Positions 26,758 through 34,146 of a stretch of 34,146 nt of DNA are shown one piece after another (the first letter of the stretch is position 1; each line of letters begins with the position of its first letter). This stretch comes from Gammaproteobacteria bacterium (GTDB lineage Bacteria; Pseudomonadota; Gammaproteobacteria; Pseudomonadales; Azotimanducaceae). The DNA is taken from contig VXYV01000062.1 of NCBI GenBank assembly GCA_009845835.1, positions 48,439 through 82,584 on the forward strand. The letters are read 5' to 3'. The translations under genes and the position numbers were made by a program. The notes under the pieces are model-generated. The model ran no database searches, was not told the origin of the DNA, and saw nothing but the letters and a program-made list of their open reading frames with translations.

Positions 26758-27972
26758 TTAATTCTCCAAAACCTCTACTTCATAACCGTTTTTGCGTAAT
26801 TCGCCAACTACGTGATCTTCCTGTTCTTCACCACACAAATGCAGCAACACATCAATCGGCTGCGCACCTAAGGTACTACCCGCAAGAGTTCGTCGATGGG
26901 CAATATCAACAATATTACTATCTAAGTTCCCCAAATACCGCGTTAGTTTTGCTAATGCTCCAGGAACATCTGCGACTAGTACTCGAAGATTTACTAAGCG
27001 ATGGGAACGTACCAATCCTCTTTGCAAAATGTTGGTCAGAGTGATCATTTCGACGTTTCCGCCACTAATAATAATCGCCGTCCGGCCATGAACTGTGTCG
27101 GGATGTTTTAATGCTGCTGCTAATGAGATTGCCCCTGCACCTTCGACCACAGTTTTTTCGATCTCCAACAACATAAACATCGCGTTTTCGACATCTAGTT
27201 CACTTACTATCACGATGTCGTCGACACAATCTTGAATAATTTCGAATGTGAGTTCTCCAGGTTGCTTGACCGCGATACCTTCAGCTACAGTCATAGCTGA
27301 TCCTATCTCATAGTCGGATATATCATGAAACCGAGCGTATGCGGACATAAACGTTTCGACCTGTACACCAACAATTCGGATGTTTGGTGCTAATTGTTTT
27401 ATCGCCGACGCTATACCGGAAATCAAACCACCGCCACCGATCGGAACGATAACAGTTTCAAGTCGAGGTTCTTGGTCTAACAGTTCTAAACCGATCGTTC
27501 CTTGCCCAGCGATGACATCTAAGTCATCAAAGGGGTGTACTAAGGTGTAACCGTGTTGCTCTTGGAGAAGTATGGCGTGTTGCATCGATTCGTCGAAACG
27601 TTCTCCTTCCAGTATAACTTCCGCACCAAATATTTTGGTGTTTTCTACCTTTGTATTAGGTGTATACTTCGGCATCACAATCTTAGCTGGAATTCCTAGC
27701 AATTGACAATGCCGCGAGAGAGCTTGCGCGTGATTTCCCGCAGAGGCAGCGATAACTCCTCGTTTTCGGGCCGTATCGTCGAGCAATAGCAGTTTATTGA
27801 CTGAACCTCGTTCCTTGAATGAAGCAGTGAACTGAAGATTTTCAAACTTCAGGTAGAGATCACGATCAGCAATGGCCGACAAGGTCTCAGATTGATTTAA
27901 AGGTGTCTTAAGTACGTGGTATCGAACCCGTTCGTAGGCCTGTTGTATTTGTTCGAGAGAAACCTTAAACAA
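26758..27972 (-). CDS. ilvA: threonine ammonia-lyase with one ACT domain
   Basis: A 404-residue fold-type II PLP enzyme that deaminates threonine to 2-oxobutanoate. The PLP lysine is K53 in TASFKERG, the substrate loop is SAGNHA (77-82), the phosphate-binding glycine loop is GGGG (179-182), and SGGN follows near 308-311. Residues about 325-404 form a single ACT regulatory domain (NLRVLVADVPGALAKLTRYL), the arrangement of the 400-residue threonine dehydratase group rather than the 510-residue IlvA of E. coli. That group includes both biosynthetic and catabolic forms, so the symbol is tentative. It starts 30 bp after the permease gene of the efflux operon on the same strand and may be cotranscribed, though the functions are unrelated. 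Confidence 0.9.
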   Translation of the reverse strand: MFKVSLEQIQQAYERVRYHVLKTPLNQSETLSAIADRDLYLKFENLQFTASFKERGSVNKLLLLDDTARKRGVIAASAGNHAQALSRHCQLLGIPAKIVMPKYTPNTKVENTKIFGAEVILEGERFDESMQHAILLQEQHGYTLVHPFDDLDVIAGQGTIGLELLDQEPRLETVIVPIGGGGLISGIASAIKQLAPNIRIVGVQVETFMSAYARFHDISDYEIGSAMTVAEGIAVKQPGELTFEIIQDCVDDIVIVSELDVENAMFMLLEIEKTVVEGAGAISLAAALKHPDTVHGRTAIIISGGNVEMITLTNILQRGLVRSHRLVNLRVLVADVPGALAKLTRYLGNLDSNIVDIAHRRTLAGSTLGAQPIDVLLHLCGEEQEDHVVGELRKNGYEVEVLEN

Positions 27973-28002
27973 GATTCAATCTTTACCTATGCGGATTAAA
28001 GC

Positions 28003-29166
28003 TTATTCTCCACGAAGAGCATTGGTGACTGGTAGTGTTGCACTGCGGATTGCGGGGAACAATCCACCGATTAGCCCTAGGACAAGACTGACGACGAGAC
28101 CTAATCCAATCAGTTCAGGAGTAACGGCGAAGTCAAATGCGATTTGAGAAAACGACGAAGTATTTAACGTGGATACCGTAAATCCATTGAAAGCAACGTA
28201 CGCTATACCTGCACCTAATAGACCACCGAGTACAGCTAAAAGTAGAGCTTCCACCATAACTGAAACCACAACCGGAAATCCACCGAAACCGATCGCACGA
28301 AGTGTAGCTATCTCGTACTTTCTAGACGCAATGGCCGAGTACATCGTGTTCAATGCAGCAAAAATTGCACCAATACTCATGATGATCGTGATCACCCAAC
28401 CGAATATGCGTATAACCAATGTTCCGGTACTAGCTTGTCGTTCGTACCAATCAGCTTCCGTTTGGATGGCTAAACTCAAGCGCGGATCATCGTCTAAACT
28501 AGTTCGAATCGATTTGATGTCCATCCCATGTTGTACTCTAGCTCGAACGACAGAAATCCCTCCTTCAAAACGAAAAGCAGACTGAACCGAAGTTAGACCT
28601 GCCCATAATTCTGATTCAATCGCCGAACCATCTGCTTCAAAATACCCTACGACAGTCCAAGTAACTTCACGAATCGTGACCCGATCTCCAATCTCAAGAC
28701 CGTCGAATTCCTGTTGCGCTTTACGACCGACAATGAGTTCATTCTTGCCTAGTGTAAAACGATTTCCTTCGAGGATTCGAAGCTCTGGTCTCAAATCGAA
28801 GGAAGCATCCGTTACGCCACGTACAACGATGTTTGCGGGATATCCCGTAGCCTTCTTAGGAACGTTTGCGACACAATAGAGTTCTGGAGCTACGGTTTCA
28901 AAAAAAGTCCTCGAGGCAACTAAATTAGCATCATCTATATGGAGGTTACTCGACATTTCGTCATTGGCTCCCGAGCGAACCATAATCGTGCGATTCTCAT
29001 CTACCGAATTTTCGAACACCTTGTTTAATCCTACTGCCATTGAAAAAATTGCTACTAGGACGGCAACTACACCACCGATTCCGACGATGATCACCGATGA
29101 AGTGCTCCACCTAGAAGGAATACTCAAGATGTTCATTAAGGTAATGGAAAAAATCTGTTTAAACAT
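28003..29166 (-). CDS. FtsX/MacB-type ABC transporter permease, second subunit
   Basis: A 387-residue permease with the MacB topology: one N-terminal membrane helix (about 20-47), a large periplasmic domain (about 48-250), and three C-terminal helices within 252-380. The cytoplasmic coupling segment RKYEIATLRAIGF and the ending IRSATLPVTNALRGE are characteristic of FtsX-domain permeases. These proteins do not move substrate through the membrane but transmit ATP-driven motion to the periplasm (mechanotransmission). It is the last transporter gene, 24 bp after the other permease. The two permeases are only distantly alike, which implies a heterodimer rather than the MacB homodimer. Confidence 0.88.
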   Translation of the reverse strand: MFKQIFSITLMNILSIPSRWSTSSVIIVGIGGVVAVLVAIFSMAVGLNKVFENSVDENRTIMVRSGANDEMSSNLHIDDANLVASRTFFETVAPELYCVANVPKKATGYPANIVVRGVTDASFDLRPELRILEGNRFTLGKNELIVGRKAQQEFDGLEIGDRVTIREVTWTVVGYFEADGSAIESELWAGLTSVQSAFRFEGGISVVRARVQHGMDIKSIRTSLDDDPRLSLAIQTEADWYERQASTGTLVIRIFGWVITIIMSIGAIFAALNTMYSAIASRKYEIATLRAIGFGGFPVVVSVMVEALLLAVLGGLLGAGIAYVAFNGFTVSTLNTSSFSQIAFDFAVTPELIGLGLVVSLVLGLIGGLFPAIRSATLPVTNALRGE

Positions 29167-29190
29167 ATTCGCTACCTGTACTTTAAGGTA

Positions 29191-30339
29191 CTAACGTGCA
29201 TGGAGAGCATCGACGATGCGAAGGCGGTTTGCACCGATTGCTGGTATGATTCCGACAAATAATCCGAGCACAGTCGCAATAACCGCGCCCCAAATAATAG
29301 TTTCGAGTTCCAAATACATAAAAACCAGGTTGCCAAACATTTCTTGAGCTCCACTGGTTACGATTACTCCAAAAGCAATTCCCAGTAATGCGCTTAACCC
29401 ACTGAGTAAGAGCCCCTCAAAAATCATAAAACAGGCTACTTTTGTGTTGCTAAATCCTAGGGTTTTCAAGACGGCGAATTCCGGGATTCTCTCACGATAA
29501 CTCTGTATCATGGTGTTCATTGTTAATAGCACCATCGTAAAGAACACGGCACTAAGTATGCCTGTGACCATGAGGCTAATGTCTCCCCATTGAGACATAA
29601 ATTCACGCGCTCCTTCCGACTCCGTCATTGTTGAGGTCTCGTCAAAAGAATTCGCAAACTTCGAGTCGACAGCTTGCGCGATTTCTGTACTTCTCTCCGG
29701 ATCATCTATACTAAAAACATACCATCCTACTGAACCGAGATCGTAGGTTTCGTGTAGGTACTTGTAATTGAATAAAAATGCAAGAAATCCATCCGTGTTT
29801 GAATTTTGTCCCGCGTAAGTGCCAACTAATTCAAAGGTCCAAGGTTCATCGTTTGATCGTGGAAAAATCGTACTAATACACGGAATCTGTTGCCCAATTT
29901 CCCAGCCATATCGCTCTAACAAGCTTGAGGGTGCCAAGGCTGCTGTTCTCATCGATTGAAATTTTTCTAGTTGATCTGGAGCAACTTCATAGTCGTTATA
30001 TACTTGAAAATAAGTGTCTGGATCCACGGCAAAGGTTGCGACGTTCGTATCACCCTCGACAAAACTGCCACCAAACCATGATGCGTGAGTCACCGAATTA
30101 ACCCCATCTGTAGCTGCGATTTGCGAACCATAGGACAAGGGAAGCATTTGAATCATTGAATACTTGGATGTCGTTTGCATACGACTTTCGTCCAACCCAC
30201 TCCAACCGGCTTCAAAAACCACCGCGACCGAACGCAATAAGATGAACAGTACGAACGCCGTCGTGAGCGAAAATATAGTCAATGTGACTCGTAGTTTATG
30301 CCGAAACAAACTTTTAAGTATGAAAGAGAAGATGTTCAT
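29191..30339 (-). CDS. FtsX/MacB-type ABC transporter permease, first subunit
   Basis: A 382-residue permease: N-terminal helix at about 14-40, periplasmic domain to about 255, then three C-terminal helices. The coupling segment is RERIPEFAVLKTLGF and the tail is GANRLRIVDALHAR, both typical of FtsX-family permeases. It overlaps the ATPase gene upstream by 4 bp in an ATGA arrangement, indicating translational coupling. Together with the following permease, the ATPase and the membrane fusion protein it would form a tripartite-like efflux or envelope-remodelling system. No outer-membrane TolC-like gene is present here. The substrate is not deducible. Confidence 0.88.
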   Translation of the reverse strand: MNIFSFILKSLFRHKLRVTLTIFSLTTAFVLFILLRSVAVVFEAGWSGLDESRMQTTSKYSMIQMLPLSYGSQIAATDGVNSVTHASWFGGSFVEGDTNVATFAVDPDTYFQVYNDYEVAPDQLEKFQSMRTAALAPSSLLERYGWEIGQQIPCISTIFPRSNDEPWTFELVGTYAGQNSNTDGFLAFLFNYKYLHETYDLGSVGWYVFSIDDPERSTEIAQAVDSKFANSFDETSTMTESEGAREFMSQWGDISLMVTGILSAVFFTMVLLTMNTMIQSYRERIPEFAVLKTLGFSNTKVACFMIFEGLLLSGLSALLGIAFGVIVTSGAQEMFGNLVFMYLELETIIWGAVIATVLGLFVGIIPAIGANRLRIVDALHAR

Positions 30340-31052
30340 GTCGTGTCAGTATTTTCGTTCGTGGATTCCGCTGTCGATACCAGACTTCCTTTGTCCAAGT
30401 ACACTACACGTTGGGCGTATTCTGCTGCTTTAGGATCGTGAGTAACCATCAGTATCGTTTTATTGTGATCGCGGTTTAGAATTTGTAGTAGGCTTAAGAT
30501 TTCTTCTGCAGTCCCACGATCTAGATCCCCAGTAGGTTCATCACAAACGAGAATCTCTGGATCTGCTACAATCGCTCTGGCAATCGCTACACGTTGTTGT
30601 TGTCCGCCGGACAATTTAGCCGGTGTATGTTTTGCACGGTCCAACAAACCAACCACATCTAACGCGTTTTGTGCGTGTTGTTTCCGATCCCGACTTCCAA
30701 GTTTGGTCAACATTAATGGTAGTGCAACATTCTGTTCAGCCGTAAGTACCGGTAGTAAGTTGTAAAACTGAAAAACAAAACCGATGGTATCGGCGCGCCA
30801 TCGCGCAAGAGCTTTGCCGGAATAGGTGTTTAATGCAATCTCGTTGACATTAACTGTACCTGAAGTAGCAAAATCCAATCCACCGATGAGATTTAACAAG
30901 GTGGTTTTTCCGCTACCGGAAGGTCCCATCAAGGCGATAAACTCCTGCTTCCGAACAGTTAAATTGATATCCTTGAGAACTTCAATGGAAGGCTGACCTT
31001 TTCCTCTCCTTCGATAAGTTTTCCCAACTTGCTGCAATGCGATTAGTGCCAT
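30336..31052 (-). CDS. MacB/LolD-type ABC transporter ATP-binding protein
   Basis: A 238-residue ATPase with all motifs: Walker A GPSGSGKTT (43-51), Q-loop around FVFQFYNLLP (93-101), signature LSGGQQQR (147-154), Walker B ILVCDEP (167-173) and H-loop H205. The sequence pattern belongs to the LolD/MacB/FtsE group that drives FtsX-type permeases in the periplasm. It is encoded apart from its permeases, unlike E. coli MacB, where the domains are fused. It follows the membrane fusion gene by 18 bp and overlaps the first permease by 4 bp. Function is as the energy module of this operon; cargo is unknown. Confidence 0.92.
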   Translation of the reverse strand: MALIALQQVGKTYRRRGKGQPSIEVLKDINLTVRKQEFIALMGPSGSGKTTLLNLIGGLDFATSGTVNVNEIALNTYSGKALARWRADTIGFVFQFYNLLPVLTAEQNVALPLMLTKLGSRDRKQHAQNALDVVGLLDRAKHTPAKLSGGQQQRVAIARAIVADPEILVCDEPTGDLDRGTAEEILSLLQILNRDHNKTILMVTHDPKAAEYAQRVVYLDKGSLVSTAESTNENTDTT

Positions 31053-31070
31053 GTCGTCGTGTTCCTCTTG

Positions 31071-32231
31071 CTAGTTAACAACCCTAACTTTTTGACCTGT
31101 GACCAATTTGTTCTGTAATTCTAGGTCGATATCCTTCACAACTCTATCGTTGCGATTGAGACCACCATTTAATATGATTCGATCGTCAGCTGACCGTTGA
31201 ATTTCAACATTAGCCTTCGAAATTGTTGAGTCTTCATCAATTACCCAAACGTATGCTTGGTCTCCGTCGTACAGTAACGCGCTTTCAGCAATTTCGATTC
31301 CAGTAGGCAAGGTTTCTCTTTGAACGGTTGTACCTTGTTCTAAGAATGACACACTGACACCCATATCTGGCAGCACGCGATCGTCTTTTTCTAGTAAGCG
31401 TATTCGGACTCGGACTGTTGCACGGGCGCGGTCGGCGGTCGGTATGATTGCAATGACTTCAGCCGGTAACCGCGTGTCTGGATATGAGTTTAAAGTAACC
31501 GTGACTGGCTGATCTGGTGTTACGCGGTTGATAAATTTTTCATTGACATCCACTTGTACTTCAATTGAATCCATGTCAACTATCGTACAGATTCCGGTTC
31601 GAGTAAACCCTCCTCCTCCTGAAACCGGCGAAATCATCTCCCCCGGCTGCGCCGCTTTTGCAATGACAATGCCATCGAATGGAGCCTTGATTGTCATGTC
31701 TTCAAGTTGTTGTTTCTGGACGACCAAAGCTGCTTCTGATACTTCAATTCCTTTTTCGGCACGTGTCTTTTGTGCGAGAAATCCATCTAATCGCAGTTGA
31801 CTCTGATCGACTTCGTCGACACTAATGAGTGAGCGTTCAAGCAATTCCTGCTTTCGATCTAAATCTTGTCGTGCTTGTTTAATCTGTACATCAAGTTCGA
31901 GCAACGAGGCGAGGGACTCTTCGTGTTGCGCCTCGGCGAGAACTAGCTGATCTCGTTGTAAACTGTCGTCTAGAGTAGCTAGTAACTGCCCTTCCGATAC
32001 TCGCATTCCTTCTTCGATGTAAACTTGCGTTACCTTGCCGGTGGTTTTTGAACTCACGGTGGTTTGTCGCCTTGCTACAACATACCCAGTTCCTTCGAGA
32101 ACTGATTCTTGACTTGAAGAAAATTGAACAGATTTTGCGACAGTCGACTTGACTGAAGGAATTGAACTTGGTAGTAAAACAAACCAATAGACTGCTGCTC
32201 CAGCCAACATGATGACAACCGTACCAAGCAA
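31071..32231 (-). CDS. MacA/HlyD-type periplasmic adaptor (membrane fusion protein)
   Basis: At least 386 residues. A membrane anchor lies at the N-terminus, then a split biotinyl-lipoyl domain (GKVTQVYIEEGMRVSEGQLL and MTIKAPFDGIVIAKAAQPGE) around an alpha-helical hairpin (about 85-165), a beta-barrel (DMDSIEVQVDVNEKFINRV) and a membrane-proximal domain. Such adaptors link an inner-membrane transporter to an outer-membrane channel. The position given is the most upstream conventional start, a TTG at 32231 with no good ribosome site. The same frame stays open for 32 more codons to an ATA at 32325-32327, directly behind a strong GAGGTG site, giving a better N-terminus (ATNSDLQEKIQ...) before the membrane helix. 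The true product is therefore probably about 418 residues. First gene of the operon. Confidence 0.87.
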   Translation of the reverse strand: MLGTVVIMLAGAAVYWFVLLPSSIPSVKSTVAKSVQFSSSQESVLEGTGYVVARRQTTVSSKTTGKVTQVYIEEGMRVSEGQLLATLDDSLQRDQLVLAEAQHEESLASLLELDVQIKQARQDLDRKQELLERSLISVDEVDQSQLRLDGFLAQKTRAEKGIEVSEAALVVQKQQLEDMTIKAPFDGIVIAKAAQPGEMISPVSGGGGFTRTGICTIVDMDSIEVQVDVNEKFINRVTPDQPVTVTLNSYPDTRLPAEVIAIIPTADRARATVRVRIRLLEKDDRVLPDMGVSVSFLEQGTTVQRETLPTGIEIAESALLYDGDQAYVWVIDEDSTISKANVEIQRSADDRIILNGGLNRNDRVVKDIDLELQNKLVTGQKVRVVN

Positions 32232-32327
32232 CGTCCAAGGAATCCAAGTGTTAGATCGATTCTTTGGGTTATTTCGATCGATTTTTAATCCCTGAATTTT
32301 TTCTTGTAGATCAGAATTGGTGGCTAT

Positions 32328-32602
32328 AGGACACCTCGAATTTACACAGAATTGTTTTGAAGATCTCGGTGCTGAGATTGATGGTAGGGATAAATCGAAT
32401 CATTGAATCAATTACATTTAGTTGCATATTATCAATATTGGATTCTGTGTTTCGAGTAAATTTGATCCCAATCAAGTAATAATTAATGTCTGTTAATTTG
32501 GCCAACACACTTAAGAATTAAGTGTTTAGTAACTAAACATCCGCGTATCTGATGGAAAATAAGTTGTTCTTACACCACCGAATGACACATAGTTTTTCGG
32601 AA
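32328..32602 (-). promoter_or_regulatory. upstream region of the efflux operon
   Basis: The gap between the fumarase stop codon and the adaptor gene (32232-32602, 371 bp) holds the probable adaptor N-terminal extension up to 32327 and then about 275 bp of AT-rich non-coding DNA. The promoter of the four-gene transporter operon must lie here, unless it is read through from fumarase. I could not pick a convincing -35/-10 pair. Two adjacent inverted repeats at 32507-32538 are the main visible structure. Confidence 0.4.
32507..32538. repeat. two overlapping inverted repeats between fumarase and the efflux operon
   Basis: ACACTTAA (32507-32514) and TTAAGTGT (32518-32525) are perfect 8-bp arms with a 3-nt spacer. 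Directly overlapping the end, GTTTAG (32524-32529) and CTAAAC (32533-32538) form a second dyad with a 3-nt spacer. The spacing suggests regulator half-sites more than RNA hairpins, but a role in ending the fumarase transcript is possible. Confidence 0.4.
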
Positions 32603-34120
32603 CTAAAGAATTTCGGTCTGCCGAATTTCTTGAGAGGACGCTCGCCACTTTGCTGGTCCACGTTCATGAACTGAGTTTCCCTTGGCATCAACCGCGACCA
32701 TAAGCGGCATTTTGTTTACCTCAAGTTCATGGATCGATTCCATCCCAAGCTCTTCAAACGCGATTCGTTTGGCATTCACAATAGATTTTGAGATGAGATA
32801 TGCTGCTCCACCGACGGCGATCAGATAAACCGCCCCAAAACGCGCAATCGTCTCGCAGGTTTTTTGACTTCGCTCAGCTTTTCCAATCATACCTAACAAA
32901 CCAGTCTGTAATATAGTCTCGGTAAACCGATCCATTCTAGTAGCTGTGGTCGGGCCAGCTGGTCCGATAACCTCATCGCGAACGGCATCCACTGGTCCGA
33001 CATAGTAGATAATGCGATTAGTGAAATCTACCGGTAGGTCGGCATTTTGCTCGATCAGTTGACACAACCTTTTGTGCGCGGCATCCCTCCCAGTAAGAAT
33101 TTTTCCTGATAGCAGAACAATCTCACCTGTCTGCCAGTCTTGAACATCTTCCTTAGTCAGATTATCTAAATCGACCTCCCTGGCATTTGCATCAGCGCGA
33201 TACTCTAAATCAGGCCATAAACTGAAATCTGGTGGTTCAAAAGTTGCCGGTCCAGACCCATCGAGTTCAAAATGAATATGTCGTGTTGCAATACAGTTCG
33301 GTATCACCGCAATGGGTTTGTTGGCTGCGTGAGTAGGATAGTCCTTGACTTTAACATCTAACACAGTTGTAAGTCCACCCAATCCTTGGGCACCAATTCC
33401 TAGTGCATTTACTTTTTCGAATATCTCAAGTCGTAATTCCTCACTGCGATTCATGGCCCCGCGTTCCTGGAGTTTATGTATATCGATCGGTTCAAACAAC
33501 GCTTCCTTTGCTAGAACCATCGCTTTTTCTGGAGAACCACCGATTCCAATACCCAAAATTCCGGGAGGACACCAACCTGATCCCATTTTGGGAACTTCCT
33601 CCAAAATCCAATCAACTACAGAAGCAGAAGACTCTAAGACCGTGAATCTCGCTTTATGTTCGCTACCGCCACCTTTAGCAGCGATATTTATACTAACTTT
33701 ATCTCCTCGTACAATCTTCGTGTGTATGACTGCTGGAGTATTGTCTTTAGTATTTTTTCGTAATCCATCCGGATCAGAAAGAATTGAACCACGTAATGGA
33801 TTATCAGAGTTCAAATAGGCACGCTTGACTCCTTCGTTAATCATGTCTTCAAGACTGGAATCAGTTTGCCAAGTCACGTCCATACCCACTTCGACAAATA
33901 CAATCACAATGCCAGTATCTTGGCAAATCGGTCGTTTTCCTAGATAACACATACGCGAATTCACTAAAACTTGTTGCAGTGCATCCTTGGCGGCTGGAGC
34001 TGTCTCTTTTTCCCACGCCTGTGCCATCGCAGTAATGAAATCAGGTGGATGGTAATAAGAGATAAACTGCAATGAATCAGCGATACTTTGTACTAAATCG
34101 TTCTGTCGAATCACGGTCAC
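32603..34120 (-). CDS. fumA: class I fumarate hydratase (iron-sulfur type)
   Basis: A 505-residue two-domain fumarase that interconverts fumarate and malate in the TCA cycle, in the cytoplasm. The three cysteines expected to hold the [4Fe-4S] cluster are C66 (KRPICQDTG), C184 (GSGWCPPGILG) and C276 (VIPNCIATRH), with spacings of 118 and 92 that suit the family. The N-terminal alpha region (1-300) is followed by the beta domain (GEIVLLSGKILTGRDAAHKRL, about 345-365; VGPAGPTTATRMDRF later), fused in one chain as in FumA/FumB. The start is a GTG at 34120; a second GTG is two codons later. Class I enzymes are oxygen sensitive. A related tartrate dehydratase activity cannot be excluded from sequence. 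Confidence 0.92.
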   Translation of the reverse strand: MTVIRQNDLVQSIADSLQFISYYHPPDFITAMAQAWEKETAPAAKDALQQVLVNSRMCYLGKRPICQDTGIVIVFVEVGMDVTWQTDSSLEDMINEGVKRAYLNSDNPLRGSILSDPDGLRKNTKDNTPAVIHTKIVRGDKVSINIAAKGGGSEHKARFTVLESSASVVDWILEEVPKMGSGWCPPGILGIGIGGSPEKAMVLAKEALFEPIDIHKLQERGAMNRSEELRLEIFEKVNALGIGAQGLGGLTTVLDVKVKDYPTHAANKPIAVIPNCIATRHIHFELDGSGPATFEPPDFSLWPDLEYRADANAREVDLDNLTKEDVQDWQTGEIVLLSGKILTGRDAAHKRLCQLIEQNADLPVDFTNRIIYYVGPVDAVRDEVIGPAGPTTATRMDRFTETILQTGLLGMIGKAERSQKTCETIARFGAVYLIAVGGAAYLISKSIVNAKRIAFEELGMESIHELEVNKMPLMVAVDAKGNSVHERGPAKWRASSQEIRQTEIL

Positions 34121-34146
34121 TAACCTAACGAAACATTCATCTATAG

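Noticed and set aside
28169-28585. A 138-codon open frame antisense to the second permease
   Set aside because: It is fully contained in a clear FtsX-type permease gene and has no motif of its own.
32311-32508. A 65-codon reading frame upstream of the adaptor gene
   Set aside because: It has no recognisable features or ribosome site, overlaps the probable adaptor start in another frame, and lies in AT-rich non-coding DNA.
33345-33818. A 157-codon open frame antisense to fumarase
   Set aside because: It lies wholly within the conserved fumarase gene, has no start signals, and its composition follows from the opposite strand.
1-34146. CRISPR arrays, insertion sequences or an integrated element at the tRNA genes
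   Set aside because: No regularly spaced repeats, transposase or integrase genes, or duplicated tRNA 3' ends were seen.

Overview
The window looks like ordinary chromosome from a moderately AT-rich, Gram-negative, probably marine gammaproteobacterium. The evidence for this is two tRNA genes with encoded CCA ends, a complete ImuA-ImuB-DnaE2 mutagenesis cassette, a class I fumarase, a COQ4-like quinone protein, a MacA-type membrane fusion protein, and many proteins with export signals. The class assignment is an inference from gene content; no marker gene settles it. I see no insertion sequences, integrases, prophage genes or CRISPR arrays.

Layout. 1-450: a tRNA-Val/tRNA-Asp pair on the minus strand behind a near-consensus sigma70 promoter. 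449-3963: an amidohydrolase, a COQ4 homologue and a DUF3667-type zinc-ribbon membrane protein. 4127-5911: a tandem duplication of a secreted alpha/beta hydrolase, each copy with a GTG start; the second copy overlaps the 3' end of the next operon tail to tail. 5862-11213: imuA-imuB-dnaE2, an SOS-type translesion synthesis operon on the minus strand with overlapping genes and a dyad in its upstream region. 11411-17392: a 1993-residue exported subtilase with a propeptide, an S8 domain, four beta-sandwich-like repeats and a propeller-like C-terminal region. It ends at a strong, probably bidirectional, terminator.

17508-24542 is the most unusual part: four TldD/PmbA-family genes in one minus-strand run, arranged A1-B1-A2-B2. 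Both A proteins keep the zinc-peptidase HExxxH motif and a single C-terminal cysteine. Both B proteins have lost these residues and share a cysteine pair at identical positions. All four have apparent signal peptides. This looks like a duplicated, exported version of the cytoplasmic TldD/TldE peptidase heterodimer.

24641-34120: acetoacetyl-CoA synthetase; an ACT-domain threonine ammonia-lyase; a four-gene MacA/MacB-like efflux operon in which the ATPase is a separate protein and there are two different FtsX-type permeases; and a class I fumarate hydratase. The membrane fusion gene appears to lack a normal start codon at its best-supported N-terminus.

Taken together, the middle of the window is rich in exported hydrolases (two esterase-like proteins, one large protease and four TldD-like proteins). 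This would suit degradation of external or periplasmic protein and peptide, with the flanking genes covering central metabolism, quinone synthesis and DNA-damage tolerance. That functional link is inference.
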